Source: Peptococcaceae bacterium UBA4068
GTDB lineage: Bacteria > Bacillota > Dehalobacteriia > UBA4068
Length of the DNA stretch: 64,000 bases
Assembly (NCBI GenBank): GCA_002382665.1
Contig: DFZA01000007.1
Coordinates: 88,536 to 152,535 of the forward strand
Direction: 5' to 3'
In this document: piece by piece, positions 55,742 through 63,126 of the stretch
Numbering within the stretch: the first letter of the stretch is position 1
Layout: each line of letters starts with the position of its first letter
Notes under the pieces: model-generated
The model's input: only the letters and a program-made list of their open reading frames with translations
What the model was told of the DNA's origin: nothing
The model's database searches: none
Position numbers and translations under genes: made by a program

Positions 55742-56407
55742 ATGACAGAACAAATATTACTTTCCTGGAGCGGCGGCAAAGACAGTGCTTTGGCCCTATA
55801 TCAATTATTGCAACAGAACAAATATGACATTACTCTATTTTCAACTATTACTGATAAATATCGAAGGATCAGCATGCATGGGGTCAGGGAAATCTTAATT
55901 GATAAGCAAGCTGATTCTTTAGGATGCAATCTTGAGAAAGCATATATATCTGCCGCATGCACTAATGAGGAATATCAAGAAAAAATGGCGGAGGTAACGA
56001 ACAAGTACAAAAATCAGGGGGTTACCGCCATCGCATTTGGCGATATCTTTTTAGAAGATGTTAGAAAATACAGGGAAAAAAATTTATTAAGCGCAGGAAT
56101 CAAAGCCATTTTCCCCTTATGGGGCAAAAGCTCCCGGGAGCTGGCTAGTAGTTTTATCGACCTGAATTTTAAATCAATTATTACCTGCGTTGATACACAA
56201 GTATTAAGCGGTAGCTTTTCAGGCAGATACTACGATAAAGATTTATTGGCCGATTTTCCCCCAAACATAGATCCCTGTGGAGAAAACGGTGAATTTCACT
56301 CTTTTGTTTTTGACGGACCCATTTTTAAAAATAAAATCAACTTCTCCATTGGCGGAAAGTATCTTGGAAATGACAGGTTTCTTTTTTGTGACCTGGAAAC
56401 TGGTTAA
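55742..56407 (+). CDS. PP-loop ATPase of the diphthine-ammonia ligase (Dph6/DUF71) family
   Basis: A protein of 221 residues: PP-loop LLSWSGGKDSALALYQLL, HGVREILIDKQADSLG, GDIFLEDVRKYRE, FPLWGKSSRELASSFI and the C-terminal GENGEFHSFVFDGPIF. In archaea and eukaryotes the family amidates diphthine on EF-2, which bacteria lack. The bacterial member must adenylate something else. Lies 33 bp after the ATPase gene and 26 bp before a DUF3795 gene. Confidence 0.9.
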   Translation: MTEQILLSWSGGKDSALALYQLLQQNKYDITLFSTITDKYRRISMHGVREILIDKQADSLGCNLEKAYISAACTNEEYQEKMAEVTNKYKNQGVTAIAFGDIFLEDVRKYREKNLLSAGIKAIFPLWGKSSRELASSFIDLNFKSIITCVDTQVLSGSFSGRYYDKDLLADFPPNIDPCGENGEFHSFVFDGPIFKNKINFSIGGKYLGNDRFLFCDLETG

Positions 56408-56433
56408 TAAGGTATGTCTTAGGAGGAAATTCT

Positions 56434-56727
56434 ATGGGAAAAATTATTAGTTGTTGCGGTACATTTTGTTCTGACTGTGAATATTACCCCCATGACTGTG
56501 CCGGTTGCCAGAATCTAAAAGGGAAAGTTTTTTGGTTGCCGTATATTGATGCCAATATCTGCCCGATTTTTGATTGTTGTATCAATAAAAACCACTACCA
56601 ACATTGTGGTTTGTGCAAAAAACTGCCCTGTGATAAATTACATATTAACGATCCCACAAAATCAGCAGAAGAAAATGCGGAAATGCTAAAAATGCAAATA
56701 GAGCAATTAAAGAAACTAAGCAAATGA
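56434..56727 (+). CDS. Second DUF3795 Cys-rich protein
   Basis: A protein of 97 residues: ISCCGTFCSDCEYYPHDCAGCQNLKGK, CPIFDCCINKNHYQHCGLCKKLPC, then a Lys/Glu-rich helix. Same family as the gene at 54672 but clearly diverged, so not a recent duplicate. AGGAGG precedes the ATG by 7 nt. Last gene of the cluster, before a terminator. Confidence 0.85.
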   Translation: MGKIISCCGTFCSDCEYYPHDCAGCQNLKGKVFWLPYIDANICPIFDCCINKNHYQHCGLCKKLPCDKLHINDPTKSAEENAEMLKMQIEQLKKLSK

Positions 56728-56750
56728 AATCATAATCACATATTTTATGC

Positions 56751-56781
56751 AAGCACAGGAGCATCGCCTACCCTGTGCTTT
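56751..56781 (+). terminator. Terminator (AGCACAGG stem)
   Basis: AAGCACAGG and CCTGTGCTT pair across an 11-12 nt loop and are followed by TGTTTGT. Confidence 0.8.
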
Positions 56782-56853
56782 GTTTGTATTCACATCTTCC
56801 AAAACTAGTTCATATGATAACATTAAAAGGCAGCAGAGGGAGTTGAGTAAAAA

Positions 56854-57285
56854 GTGTTTAGAAGGCAAAACAACTCTAATAACATTGTATTAAAAGATTA
56901 TGGGCCGGAACCTTATGTAGTTAATATTGAGCAAGCTACCCTGCAAAACAATAATTTTCGTACCGCTTTATGGACGGGAGAATATTTACAGTCAACCTTG
57001 ATGAGCATTAATGTTGGGGATGATATCGGATTAGAGATCCATCCCGACACTGACCAATTTATACGCATTGAACAAGGCCAAGGAATTGTTAAGATGGGTA
57101 AAAGTAAAAATAATTTAGATTTTCAAAGAAAAGTCTTTGATAACTATGCAATTTTTGTACCTGCTGGCACATGGCATAATGTGATCAATACAGGAAAAAA
57201 ACCATTAAAAGTATATGTAATATATGCACCGCCCCATCATCCGCGAGGAACAGTGCATAAAACCAAAGCTGAAGCTGCCGAATAA
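56854..57285 (+). CDS. Cupin-domain protein
   Basis: A protein of 143 residues, single cupin barrel. Motif 1 GLEIHPDTDQFIRIEQGQGIV (metal ligands His, Asp/Gln, Glu) and motif 2 FVPAGTWHNVINTG (His) are present; the tail YAPPHHPRGTVHKTKAEA is typical of a subgroup of small clostridial cupins. Start is GTG at 56854; the GGGAG upstream is about 14 nt away, so the start is less certain. Enzyme or sugar-binding role unknown. Confidence 0.82.
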   Translation: MFRRQNNSNNIVLKDYGPEPYVVNIEQATLQNNNFRTALWTGEYLQSTLMSINVGDDIGLEIHPDTDQFIRIEQGQGIVKMGKSKNNLDFQRKVFDNYAIFVPAGTWHNVINTGKKPLKVYVIYAPPHHPRGTVHKTKAEAAE

Positions 57286-57397
57286 AGCTATAAATCCATA
57301 CAAAATATTAATAGGGGCATTAGCTTGTTTGAGTTTCTATGCATATTTTAACGATGTAAATATCTCCTCTCGATTACTTTGATTCTACTTCTAATAG

Positions 57398-57432
57398 AAA
57401 GCACAGGATAAGATCAGCGGCCCCTGTGCTTT
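57398..57432. terminator. Terminator overlapping the 3' end of yjdF (AGCACAGG stem)
   Basis: AAAGCACAGG (57398-57407) pairs with CCTGTGCTTT (57423-57432). One arm lies inside the last codons of yjdF and the stop codon falls in the loop. Confidence 0.78.
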
Positions 57433-57833
57433 TGTCTTTGTTTTTGCTGCCTTAATTCGTATCTTTGTTGTCTTTCTTCTTCTCTGTGCTGGGACGTTTT
57501 TTCTATCCTAAAAGCCTTGACTGCTTCTTGCTGTAACTTTAAAGCCTGTTGTGATTTACTGCCCATACCCTGTGAACAAATTTGATTTTTAACCTCACGC
57601 CGCAACCGCTTCGGATTGATTTTTACCTCTTGTTTCGAATCAGCGGTTACTGGCGGACTAAAGCGCAATTTGCACCAGTTGTTATGTAAATACTCATAAA
57701 CCTGGTAATCTTTTGGTTCGGAACCAAAAATTATTTTACATACTTCCAATTTACCATCAGAAACCCGCTCGTAAATACCTACCCAAAACGGTTCATCAAA
57801 ACAAACTGTCAGTTTACTCTCAGTTTTTTGCAT
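57414..57833 (-). CDS. yjdF: YjdF family protein (DUF2992)
   Basis: A protein of 139 residues: KLTVCFDEPFWVGIYERVSDGKLEVCKIIFGSEPKDYQVYEYL, then NPKRLRREVKNQ and a Gln/Lys/Arg-rich C-terminal helix. This is the YjdF family. AAGGAGG lies 7 nt before the ATG at 57833, so the longer frame is not used. It follows a yjdF-motif riboswitch; such RNAs bind azaaromatic compounds. Protein function unknown, presumed response to toxic heterocycles. Confidence 0.92.
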   Translation of the reverse strand: MQKTESKLTVCFDEPFWVGIYERVSDGKLEVCKIIFGSEPKDYQVYEYLHNNWCKLRFSPPVTADSKQEVKINPKRLRREVKNQICSQGMGSKSQQALKLQQEAVKAFRIEKTSQHREEERQQRYELRQQKQRQKHRGR

Positions 57834-57845
57834 ACAAAAACCTCC

Positions 57846-57955
57846 TTGAAAATTCCCGCAAAGAACGGACAACCAAGGAGGCAGGTTACTGACAGTTTTT
57901 ACCGCGCCCGGACTACCAACCGGACCGTGTTTTTATCTTTGCGATATTCATTTAT
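57846..57955 (-). ncRNA. yjdF-motif (azaaromatic-sensing) riboswitch
   Basis: The minus-strand leader has the features of the yjdF RNA: AUCGCAAAGAUAAAAACACGG, CGGUUGGUAGUCCGG, GCGGUAAAAACUG, CAGUAACCUGCC. CCTCCTTG (57881-57874) is perfectly complementary to CAAGGAGG (57848-57841), the Shine-Dalgarno, so ligand likely controls translation. Confidence 0.85.
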
Positions 57956-57965
57956 TAATTATTTA

Positions 57966-57994
57966 ATTTTAACTCTAAATATTGTTTTTTTCAA
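57966..57994 (-). promoter_or_regulatory. Promoter of yjdF
   Basis: Minus strand: TTGAAA (57994-57989), 17-nt spacer, TAAAAT (57971-57966), placing the start of RNA just upstream of the aptamer. Confidence 0.7.
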
Positions 57995-58025
57995 CAGGCA
58001 AGTAATAACTGATTTAATATATCCT

Positions 58026-58054
58026 TTGAATATTTTTAAAAGAGCTGTTATAAT
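58026..58054 (+). promoter_or_regulatory. Promoter of the carD-like gene
   Basis: TTGAAT (58026-58031), 17-nt spacer, TATAAT (58049-58054). The predicted transcript starts about 58061, just before the attenuator-like hairpin. Confidence 0.75.
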
Positions 58055-58067
58055 AGTATTGCAGCGT

Positions 58068-58118
58068 GTAGCTTTAACAAGCGTAAATCCAGTTGTTAAA
58101 GCTACTTATTTTTTATTT
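58068..58118 (+). promoter_or_regulatory. Attenuator-like intrinsic terminator in the carD leader
   Basis: GTAGCTTTAACAA (58068-58080) pairs perfectly with TTGTTAAAGCTAC (58093-58105), loop 12 nt. The tract TTATTTTTTATTT follows, and then immediately the RBS GGGAGG. A terminator between promoter and RBS leaves read-through as the only way to express the gene from this promoter. Confidence 0.75.
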
Positions 58119-58128
58119 GGGAGGTTAT

Positions 58129-58659
58129 ATGTCTCTTACCGATAATAATTTAAAATATAAAATAGGCGAATATGTTATCTACAGGCAAATTGGCATTTGT
58201 CAAATAGTTGATATCCGTAAAGAAAATTTTGATAGCAGTATTGAAAAGACTTATTATGTATTAAAATCGATGTCTGATAAAACTATTATATATGTTCCCG
58301 TAGATTCTCAAGAAATTGAACTATTTATGCGTGATATCTTAACAGTCGATAAAATTCAATCTATTATTGATAAAGCGGAAACATCACAAAACGAGTGGGT
58401 AGAAAATAGCAAACTTCGGGCAAATTATTTTGAACAATTATTGCAAAACGGCAATCGATCGGAAATATTATGGATCGTTAAAGTACTGTCTTTGCACAAA
58501 ATTGATGTGGAAAAAAGTAATAGAAAATTCTATGTTAGCGATGAGAGAATACTGGCAAAGGCAGAGAGATTAATAATTGACGAGTTTGCTTATATATTGG
58601 GCATGGAAAAATGTCAAGTAATTCCATATATCATGAGTCATATCAAGCAAAAGCAATAA
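58129..58659 (+). CDS. carD: CarD/CdnL-family RNA polymerase-binding regulator
   Basis: A protein of 176 residues. N-terminal Tudor-like RNAP-interaction domain (YKIGEYVIYRQIGICQIVDI, TYYVLKSMSDKTIIYVPVDS). Helical C-terminal DNA-binding domain (NRSEILWIVKVLSLHKI, AERLIIDEFAYILGM). It stabilises open promoter complexes in other bacteria. Start at 58129 set by GGGAGG 4 nt upstream. Length is usual (about 160-180). The leader hairpin suggests transcription-level control. Confidence 0.9.
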   Translation: MSLTDNNLKYKIGEYVIYRQIGICQIVDIRKENFDSSIEKTYYVLKSMSDKTIIYVPVDSQEIELFMRDILTVDKIQSIIDKAETSQNEWVENSKLRANYFEQLLQNGNRSEILWIVKVLSLHKIDVEKSNRKFYVSDERILAKAERLIIDEFAYILGMEKCQVIPYIMSHIKQKQ

Positions 58660-58744
58660 GAGCGATATCACGACGATTTTAATTACACAGATTAGCGTAG
58701 AATAGATTATTATTATTCCGTTATAGTTTTTAACTGGGGGTCAT

Positions 58745-59116
58745 ATGTTTTTCTTTATCATAGGCGTCAATTCCGACTCAAAACAAATAGGCAATATCAC
58801 TAATGTTATATGTCCATCTTGCGGCGCTTATACAAGTATGCAAATTTCAGTTATGTATGAGGTACTCTATATCTTTTTTATTCCTTTGCTCAAATTCAAT
58901 CGGCGTTATTTCGCTACTTCTTATTGCTGTAATGAATTGTTCCAAATTGATACTGCAGAAGGAAAAGCATTTGAACATGGGCAAATAAGCTCAATAGACC
59001 TCAATCACCTTCATAAGACCGATAATAATTATCATAACCGCTCTTGTCCAAATTGCGGCACTGAACTTCCTGATGGCGCCAGATACTGCTATATGTGTGG
59101 CAAGTCAGTACGGTAA
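58745..59116 (+). CDS. Zinc-ribbon protein
   Basis: A protein of 123 residues with two metal-binding pairs: ICPSCGAYTSM near the N-terminus and CPNCGTELPDGARYCYMCGKSVR at the C-terminus (double zinc ribbon). The middle has a hydrophobic stretch MYEVLYIFFIPLLKF. GGGGG lies about 5 nt before the ATG. Such proteins are common and functionally undefined. Confidence 0.8.
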   Translation: MFFFIIGVNSDSKQIGNITNVICPSCGAYTSMQISVMYEVLYIFFIPLLKFNRRYFATSYCCNELFQIDTAEGKAFEHGQISSIDLNHLHKTDNNYHNRSCPNCGTELPDGARYCYMCGKSVR

Positions 59117-59180
59117 AATCACTAAAACAAGTCCATAACCTTACCTGATATTTAGTAAAATACAATATTGCTCTTTATTG

Positions 59181-59210
59181 CGATAATGTGTTATCATATT
59201 ATCGTATAAT
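59181..59210 (+). promoter_or_regulatory. Inverted repeat abutting the -10 box of the amino-acid ABC operon
   Basis: CGATAAT (59181-59187) and ATTATCG (59198-59204) flank 10 nt and end directly at TATAAT (59205-59210). A repressor bound here would block the promoter. No clear -35 box at standard spacing. Confidence 0.5.
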
Positions 59211-59252
59211 AAACTATGCGGCGGAATGCCGCAGAAATTTGGGAGGGTAATT

Positions 59253-60053
59253 ATGAAGAAAATAATCGTACTTATACTTGCACTAGCGACAGTATTCTGC
59301 TTAGCCGCCTGCTCCAGCTCTGAAAAAGAAAACACGACGTCAGAACCATCAGATAAGCAATACGTCCAGGATAAAGGCACACTTGTTGTCGGTATCACTG
59401 ACTTCGCGCCAATGGATTATAAAGACGATAGCGGCAACTGGATCGGCTTCGACGCCGATATGGCTAAGGCATTCGGCGAATATCTTGGCGTCGACGTGGA
59501 TTTTATTGAAATTGAATGGGATAACAAGATCCTTGAACTCGACGGCAAAACTATTGACTGTGTCTGGAATGGCATGACACTAACCGACGAGGTTACTAAT
59601 GCCATGGAATGTTCCAATGCCTACTGCGATAATGCCCAAGTCGTTGTCGTCCCCTCATCAGAGGCCAATAATTACCAGACTAAGGATAGCATCTCCAATC
59701 TGACCTTCGCTGTAGAAGCAGGTTCCGCTGGTGAGACTGTCGCCAAAGAACTTGGTTACAATATAGTCTCGGTTCAAAGCCAGTCGTCAGCCCTCATGGA
59801 AGTTGCAGCCGGCACTGCCGACGCTTGCGTTATTGATAAGCTGATGGCCGGCGCTATGATTGGCGAAGGAACCAGCTATGCGAGTCTTACCTATACAGTC
59901 TCTCTTAACTCCGAGAAATACGGCGTTGGTTTCCGTAAAGGCAGCGACTTAGCGGCTGAACTTAACACGTTCCTTGCCCAATCTTATGCCGACGGTTCTA
60001 TGAAGGCTTGCGCTGAAAAATACGGCGTTCAAGAGGCTATCATTGCACAGTAA
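59253..60053 (+). CDS. Polar amino-acid ABC transporter substrate-binding lipoprotein
   Basis: A protein of 266 residues. Lipoprotein signal with lipobox LAAC. Family 3 solute-binding domain: GTLVVGITDFAPMDYKDDSGNWIGFDADMAKAFGEYLG, DCVWNGMTLTDEV, FAVEAGSAGETVAKE, VIDKLMAGAM, YGVGFRKGSDLAAELN. GGGAGGG precedes the ATG at 59253 by 6 nt. First of three genes. A hairpin follows, which would leave more of this message than of the membrane parts. Likely polar amino acids; the exact ligand is not readable. Confidence 0.93.
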   Translation: MKKIIVLILALATVFCLAACSSSEKENTTSEPSDKQYVQDKGTLVVGITDFAPMDYKDDSGNWIGFDADMAKAFGEYLGVDVDFIEIEWDNKILELDGKTIDCVWNGMTLTDEVTNAMECSNAYCDNAQVVVVPSSEANNYQTKDSISNLTFAVEAGSAGETVAKELGYNIVSVQSQSSALMEVAAGTADACVIDKLMAGAMIGEGTSYASLTYTVSLNSEKYGVGFRKGSDLAAELNTFLAQSYADGSMKACAEKYGVQEAIIAQ

Positions 60054-60082
60054 TTAATCAACGAAATACCACTGTTTTGAAA

Positions 60083-60112
60083 AAGGCAGAGAGCTTCCGC
60101 TCCCTGCCTTTA
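60083..60112 (+). terminator. Hairpin between binding-protein and permease genes
   Basis: AAAGGCAG and CTGCCTTT enclose GAGC/GCTC (stem with one bulged base each side). Followed by only a few T, so a partial terminator or 3'-end stabiliser is likely. Confidence 0.7.
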
Positions 60113-60142
60113 GACAAATTATTAATTATATGAGGGTTACTA

Positions 60143-60802
60143 ATGTTTCAATCTGTTTTGGCCTCTTTAAACGAGGGTTTCCTAAGAACACTGGAAATAT
60201 TTGGTCTAACGCTGCTCGGAGCATTCCCACTGGGTCTTGTCATAGTATTCGGCTCCACGAGCCAGCTTCGGCCTCTCAGATATGTTGTCAAATTTATTGT
60301 CTGGGTCGTCCGCGGTACGCCATTGATGCTCCAACTACTTATAATCTACTACGGCCCTGGATTGATTTTAGGTAACAACTGGTGGGGTAGCAGCTCTTCC
60401 GGCCGGTTTACGGCAGCGATAATCGCCTTTGTCATCAACTATGCCTGCTACTTTTCAGAGATCTACCGCGGCGGCATTGAAGGAGTACCTAAGGGACAGT
60501 CTGAAGCCGGGCAGGTTTTAGGTATGACCAAGCGACAGATATTTTCCCGTGTTATTTTGCTGCAAGTCATCAAGCGCATTGTTCCGCCCATGGGTAATGA
60601 GATCATTACACTAGTAAAAGACACCTCGCTGGCACGGGTTATTGCGGTATACGAAATAATTTGGAGCGGGCAAACATTTATTAAATCCACCGGTATTATC
60701 TGGCCGCTGTTCTTTACCGGCGTCTATTACCTTTTATTCAGTGGCATACTGACGATTTTGCTGGGACGGCTGGAAAAGAAGCTCAACTTCTTCCGGGTTT
60801 AG
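60143..60802 (+). CDS. Amino-acid ABC transporter permease (HisM/GlnP family)
   Basis: A protein of 219 residues with about 5 helices. N-terminal LNEGFLRTLEIFGLTLLGAFPLG and VVRGTPLMLQLLIIYYG; EAA coupling loop EGVPKGQSEAGQVLGMTKRQIFSRVILLQ. Inner-membrane channel of the importer, probably a homodimer since only one permease gene is present. Stop is 12 bp before the ATPase start. Confidence 0.94.
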   Translation: MFQSVLASLNEGFLRTLEIFGLTLLGAFPLGLVIVFGSTSQLRPLRYVVKFIVWVVRGTPLMLQLLIIYYGPGLILGNNWWGSSSSGRFTAAIIAFVINYACYFSEIYRGGIEGVPKGQSEAGQVLGMTKRQIFSRVILLQVIKRIVPPMGNEIITLVKDTSLARVIAVYEIIWSGQTFIKSTGIIWPLFFTGVYYLLFSGILTILLGRLEKKLNFFRV

Positions 60803-60814
60803 GGGGGTGTAGAT

Positions 60815-61600
60815 ATGATTGTACTTGAAGTAAAAAATATCTCCAAACGGTTTGGCAATACAGAAGTTTTGAAAGATGTCGGTTTCACACTGGAAAAGGG
60901 TGAGGTAATTGCCATCATCGGTTCATCCGGCAGCGGCAAAACAACGCTACTACGCTGCCTTAACTTCCTTGAGACACCAAACAGCGGACAGATCATCGTC
61001 AACGGAAAAATATTATTTGACGCGTCGAGTCATAAGCTGCTTTCGGAAAACGATATTCGCAAACTCCGCCTCCATTTCGGACTTGTATTCCAATCATTCA
61101 ATCTTTTTCCTCAGTATACAGCACTGGGAAACGTTAAGCTAGCGGGTGAGCTTCTCGCCAAAGAACGCGGTGACTATAATAATAACCATAAGGCTATTTT
61201 AAAGGTGATCGATGAAAACGCTTCTGATTTGCTCCGGCAAGTGGGACTTTCCGATAAAATGCAACTCTATCCTCACCAGCTTTCCGGCGGACAGCAACAG
61301 AGGGTGGCAATCGCCCGAGCGCTTGCGCTCTCACCTGATGTTCTCTGCTTTGATGAGCCCACCAGCGCGCTCGATCCTGAGTTAACTGGTGAAGTACTCA
61401 AGGTCATCCGCTCTCTTGCTGATAGGAACACAACTATGGTGATTGTAACCCATGAGATGCAATTTGCCCGCGACGTGGCGGACAAGGTGGTCTTTATGGA
61501 CGACGGCTTCGTAGTAGAGTCCGGTACTCCTGAAGAAGTATTTGGCCAGCCGAAGCAGGAACGCACCATCCGTTTCCTGGAACGGTATTCGAACCTGTAA
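60815..61600 (+). CDS. Amino-acid ABC transporter ATP-binding protein (GlnQ/HisP family)
   Basis: A protein of 261 residues: Walker A GSSGSGKTTLLRC, Q-loop FQSFNLFPQYTALGNV, signature LSGGQQQRVAIARAL, Walker B LCFDEPTSALDP, switch VTHEMQFARDVADKVVFMDDG. A ~12-residue insert after the Q-loop region (KERGDYNNNHKAILKVIDEN) is slightly longer than usual. Drives uptake of the ligand bound by the lipoprotein. Confidence 0.96.
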   Translation: MIVLEVKNISKRFGNTEVLKDVGFTLEKGEVIAIIGSSGSGKTTLLRCLNFLETPNSGQIIVNGKILFDASSHKLLSENDIRKLRLHFGLVFQSFNLFPQYTALGNVKLAGELLAKERGDYNNNHKAILKVIDENASDLLRQVGLSDKMQLYPHQLSGGQQQRVAIARALALSPDVLCFDEPTSALDPELTGEVLKVIRSLADRNTTMVIVTHEMQFARDVADKVVFMDDGFVVESGTPEEVFGQPKQERTIRFLERYSNL

Positions 61601-61654
61601 ACATGGCGACATGATATATGTACGACAAACATTTGTGGTAGAATGAACAATAAT

Positions 61655-61686
61655 AAAAAAAACGGTCTTTTGACCGTTTTTTTTTT
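61655..61686 (+). terminator. Terminator of the amino-acid ABC operon
   Basis: AAACGGTC TTTT GACCGTTT with a long T run after it and an A run before it. The rest of the gap to 61946 is AT-rich with no gene. Confidence 0.93.
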
Positions 61687-61946
61687 GCTAAGATAGCAGA
61701 ATTACATACACTTTTTAAGCGTAAAAAGACCGTGTTTATAATTATCTTGCACCTAAATTTTACAATAATCGGTTCTTTGTCCAACTTTTAAATGGCTTAG
61801 TGTGTGCACAGAAACATCAAAAATTATCGGCGCTTTTGCTGCATTAGCCTCAGATTGTTTATGATCATACAACCGATCAACATAGAACTTTACAATTGTT
61901 CATCGAATATAATGATATTAGTATCCGTTCGAATTGGAGGGATCTA

Positions 61947-63035
61947 ATGCAAACTATTAGTTTGTGCATGATTGTGAAGAACGAAGAACATATCCTTGAA
62001 AAATGTTTGATGTCGGTTGATGATATTGTGGATGAAGTTATAATTGTCGATACAGGATCAGCGGACAGGACAAAAGAAATCGCCCGGAAATATACTGATG
62101 CCATATATGATTTTGAGTGGAATGATGATTTTTCCGCGGCTCGGAATTTCTCTTTCAGCAAAGCGACGAAGGATTACATCCTCTGGCTGGACGCGGATGA
62201 TATAATGCTGCCTAAGGACCGCGCAGAATTCAAATCTCTTAAGGAAACTTTGAATAGTCCGGTCGATGCCGTTATGATGAAATATAACACCGGATTTGAT
62301 ATGCAGGGAAATGTTACATTTTCGTATTTTCGTGAACGACTTGTGAAACGATCTTGTCTATTTCAATGGCGCGAGCCAGTACACGAGTATCTTGAAATCT
62401 ACGGCAAGATCATCAATTCAGACGTATGTATAACACATACAAAAACTGACTACGCTCCGACAAATAGAAATCTTTCCATCTACGAAAAATTGCTGTCGCA
62501 GAGAAAAGAGCTGTCTTTACGTGGGCTTTATTATTATGCAAGAGAACTAAAGGACAATGGAAGATATCATGAAGCGATTGAATATTTTAACCGTTTCCTT
62601 CTGTCCGGCAAAGGTTGGCTCGAAGATAACATTACCGCATGCTCAGAGCTTGCAAAATGTTTTGCTAATGAGGGAATGCATGAACAGCAGTTGCTTGCCT
62701 TGACCCGCAGCTTTCTCTATGACACACCAAGGGCAGAAATCTGTTGCCAGATCGGATATATCTATAAAACTAAGGAGGATTATAATAAGGCGGCTTTTTG
62801 GTTTCAACTCGCCACGACACTTAAAAAACCGGAAAACAGCTGGGGTTTTTCCCAAAATGACTGCTGGGGTTATGTACCCTGCATTGAACTATCGGTCTGC
62901 TACGACCGTTTGGGCCGTCGAGATGAGGCCGAACGATATAACGAACTTGCAAGCAAGTATAAACCAAATGACCCTGCGGTGGAATATAATCGAATATATT
63001 TTGAATCGGCAAAGACAGCCCAATTAAACGAGTAA
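61947..63035 (+). CDS. Family-2 glycosyltransferase with TPR-like C-terminal region (SunS-like)
   Basis: A cytoplasmic protein of 362 residues. GT-A domain 1-~190: MQTISLCMIVKNEEHILEKCL, VIIVDTGSADRTKEIA, DXD motif in ILWLDADDIM, FQWREPVHEYLE. The C-terminal half has TPR-like helices (YYARELKDNGRYHEAIEYFNRFL, CSELAKCFANEGMHEQQL). Start at 61947 fixed by GGAGGG 5 nt upstream. Enzymes of this kind glycosylate peptides or spore surface proteins. The next gene, 91 bp on, is a Thr-rich collagen-like protein, a natural substrate (inference). Confidence 0.9.
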   Translation: MQTISLCMIVKNEEHILEKCLMSVDDIVDEVIIVDTGSADRTKEIARKYTDAIYDFEWNDDFSAARNFSFSKATKDYILWLDADDIMLPKDRAEFKSLKETLNSPVDAVMMKYNTGFDMQGNVTFSYFRERLVKRSCLFQWREPVHEYLEIYGKIINSDVCITHTKTDYAPTNRNLSIYEKLLSQRKELSLRGLYYYARELKDNGRYHEAIEYFNRFLLSGKGWLEDNITACSELAKCFANEGMHEQQLLALTRSFLYDTPRAEICCQIGYIYKTKEDYNKAAFWFQLATTLKKPENSWGFSQNDCWGYVPCIELSVCYDRLGRRDEAERYNELASKYKPNDPAVEYNRIYFESAKTAQLNE

Positions 63036-63071
63036 AATATAAATACAAACTGTCAATTTCCAATTTACATT

Positions 63072-63080
63072 CATATAATA
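63072..63080 (+). promoter_or_regulatory. Possible mother-cell sigma (SigK/SigE-type) -10 box
   Basis: CATATAATA fits the CATAnnnTA pattern of SigK and is close to the SigE -10. It lies 46 bp before the collagen-like ATG. No convincing -35 partner at standard spacing, so tentative. Confidence 0.3.
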
Positions 63081-63126
63081 TTGTGGATTAGTTTTCTAGC
63101 AGCAGCCAAATTTGGAGGTTGATTTT

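Noticed and set aside
54968..56407. Defence system built on the AAA ATPase
   Set aside because: No nuclease, TOPRIM or toxin gene is adjacent and the neighbours are small Cys-rich and PP-loop proteins.
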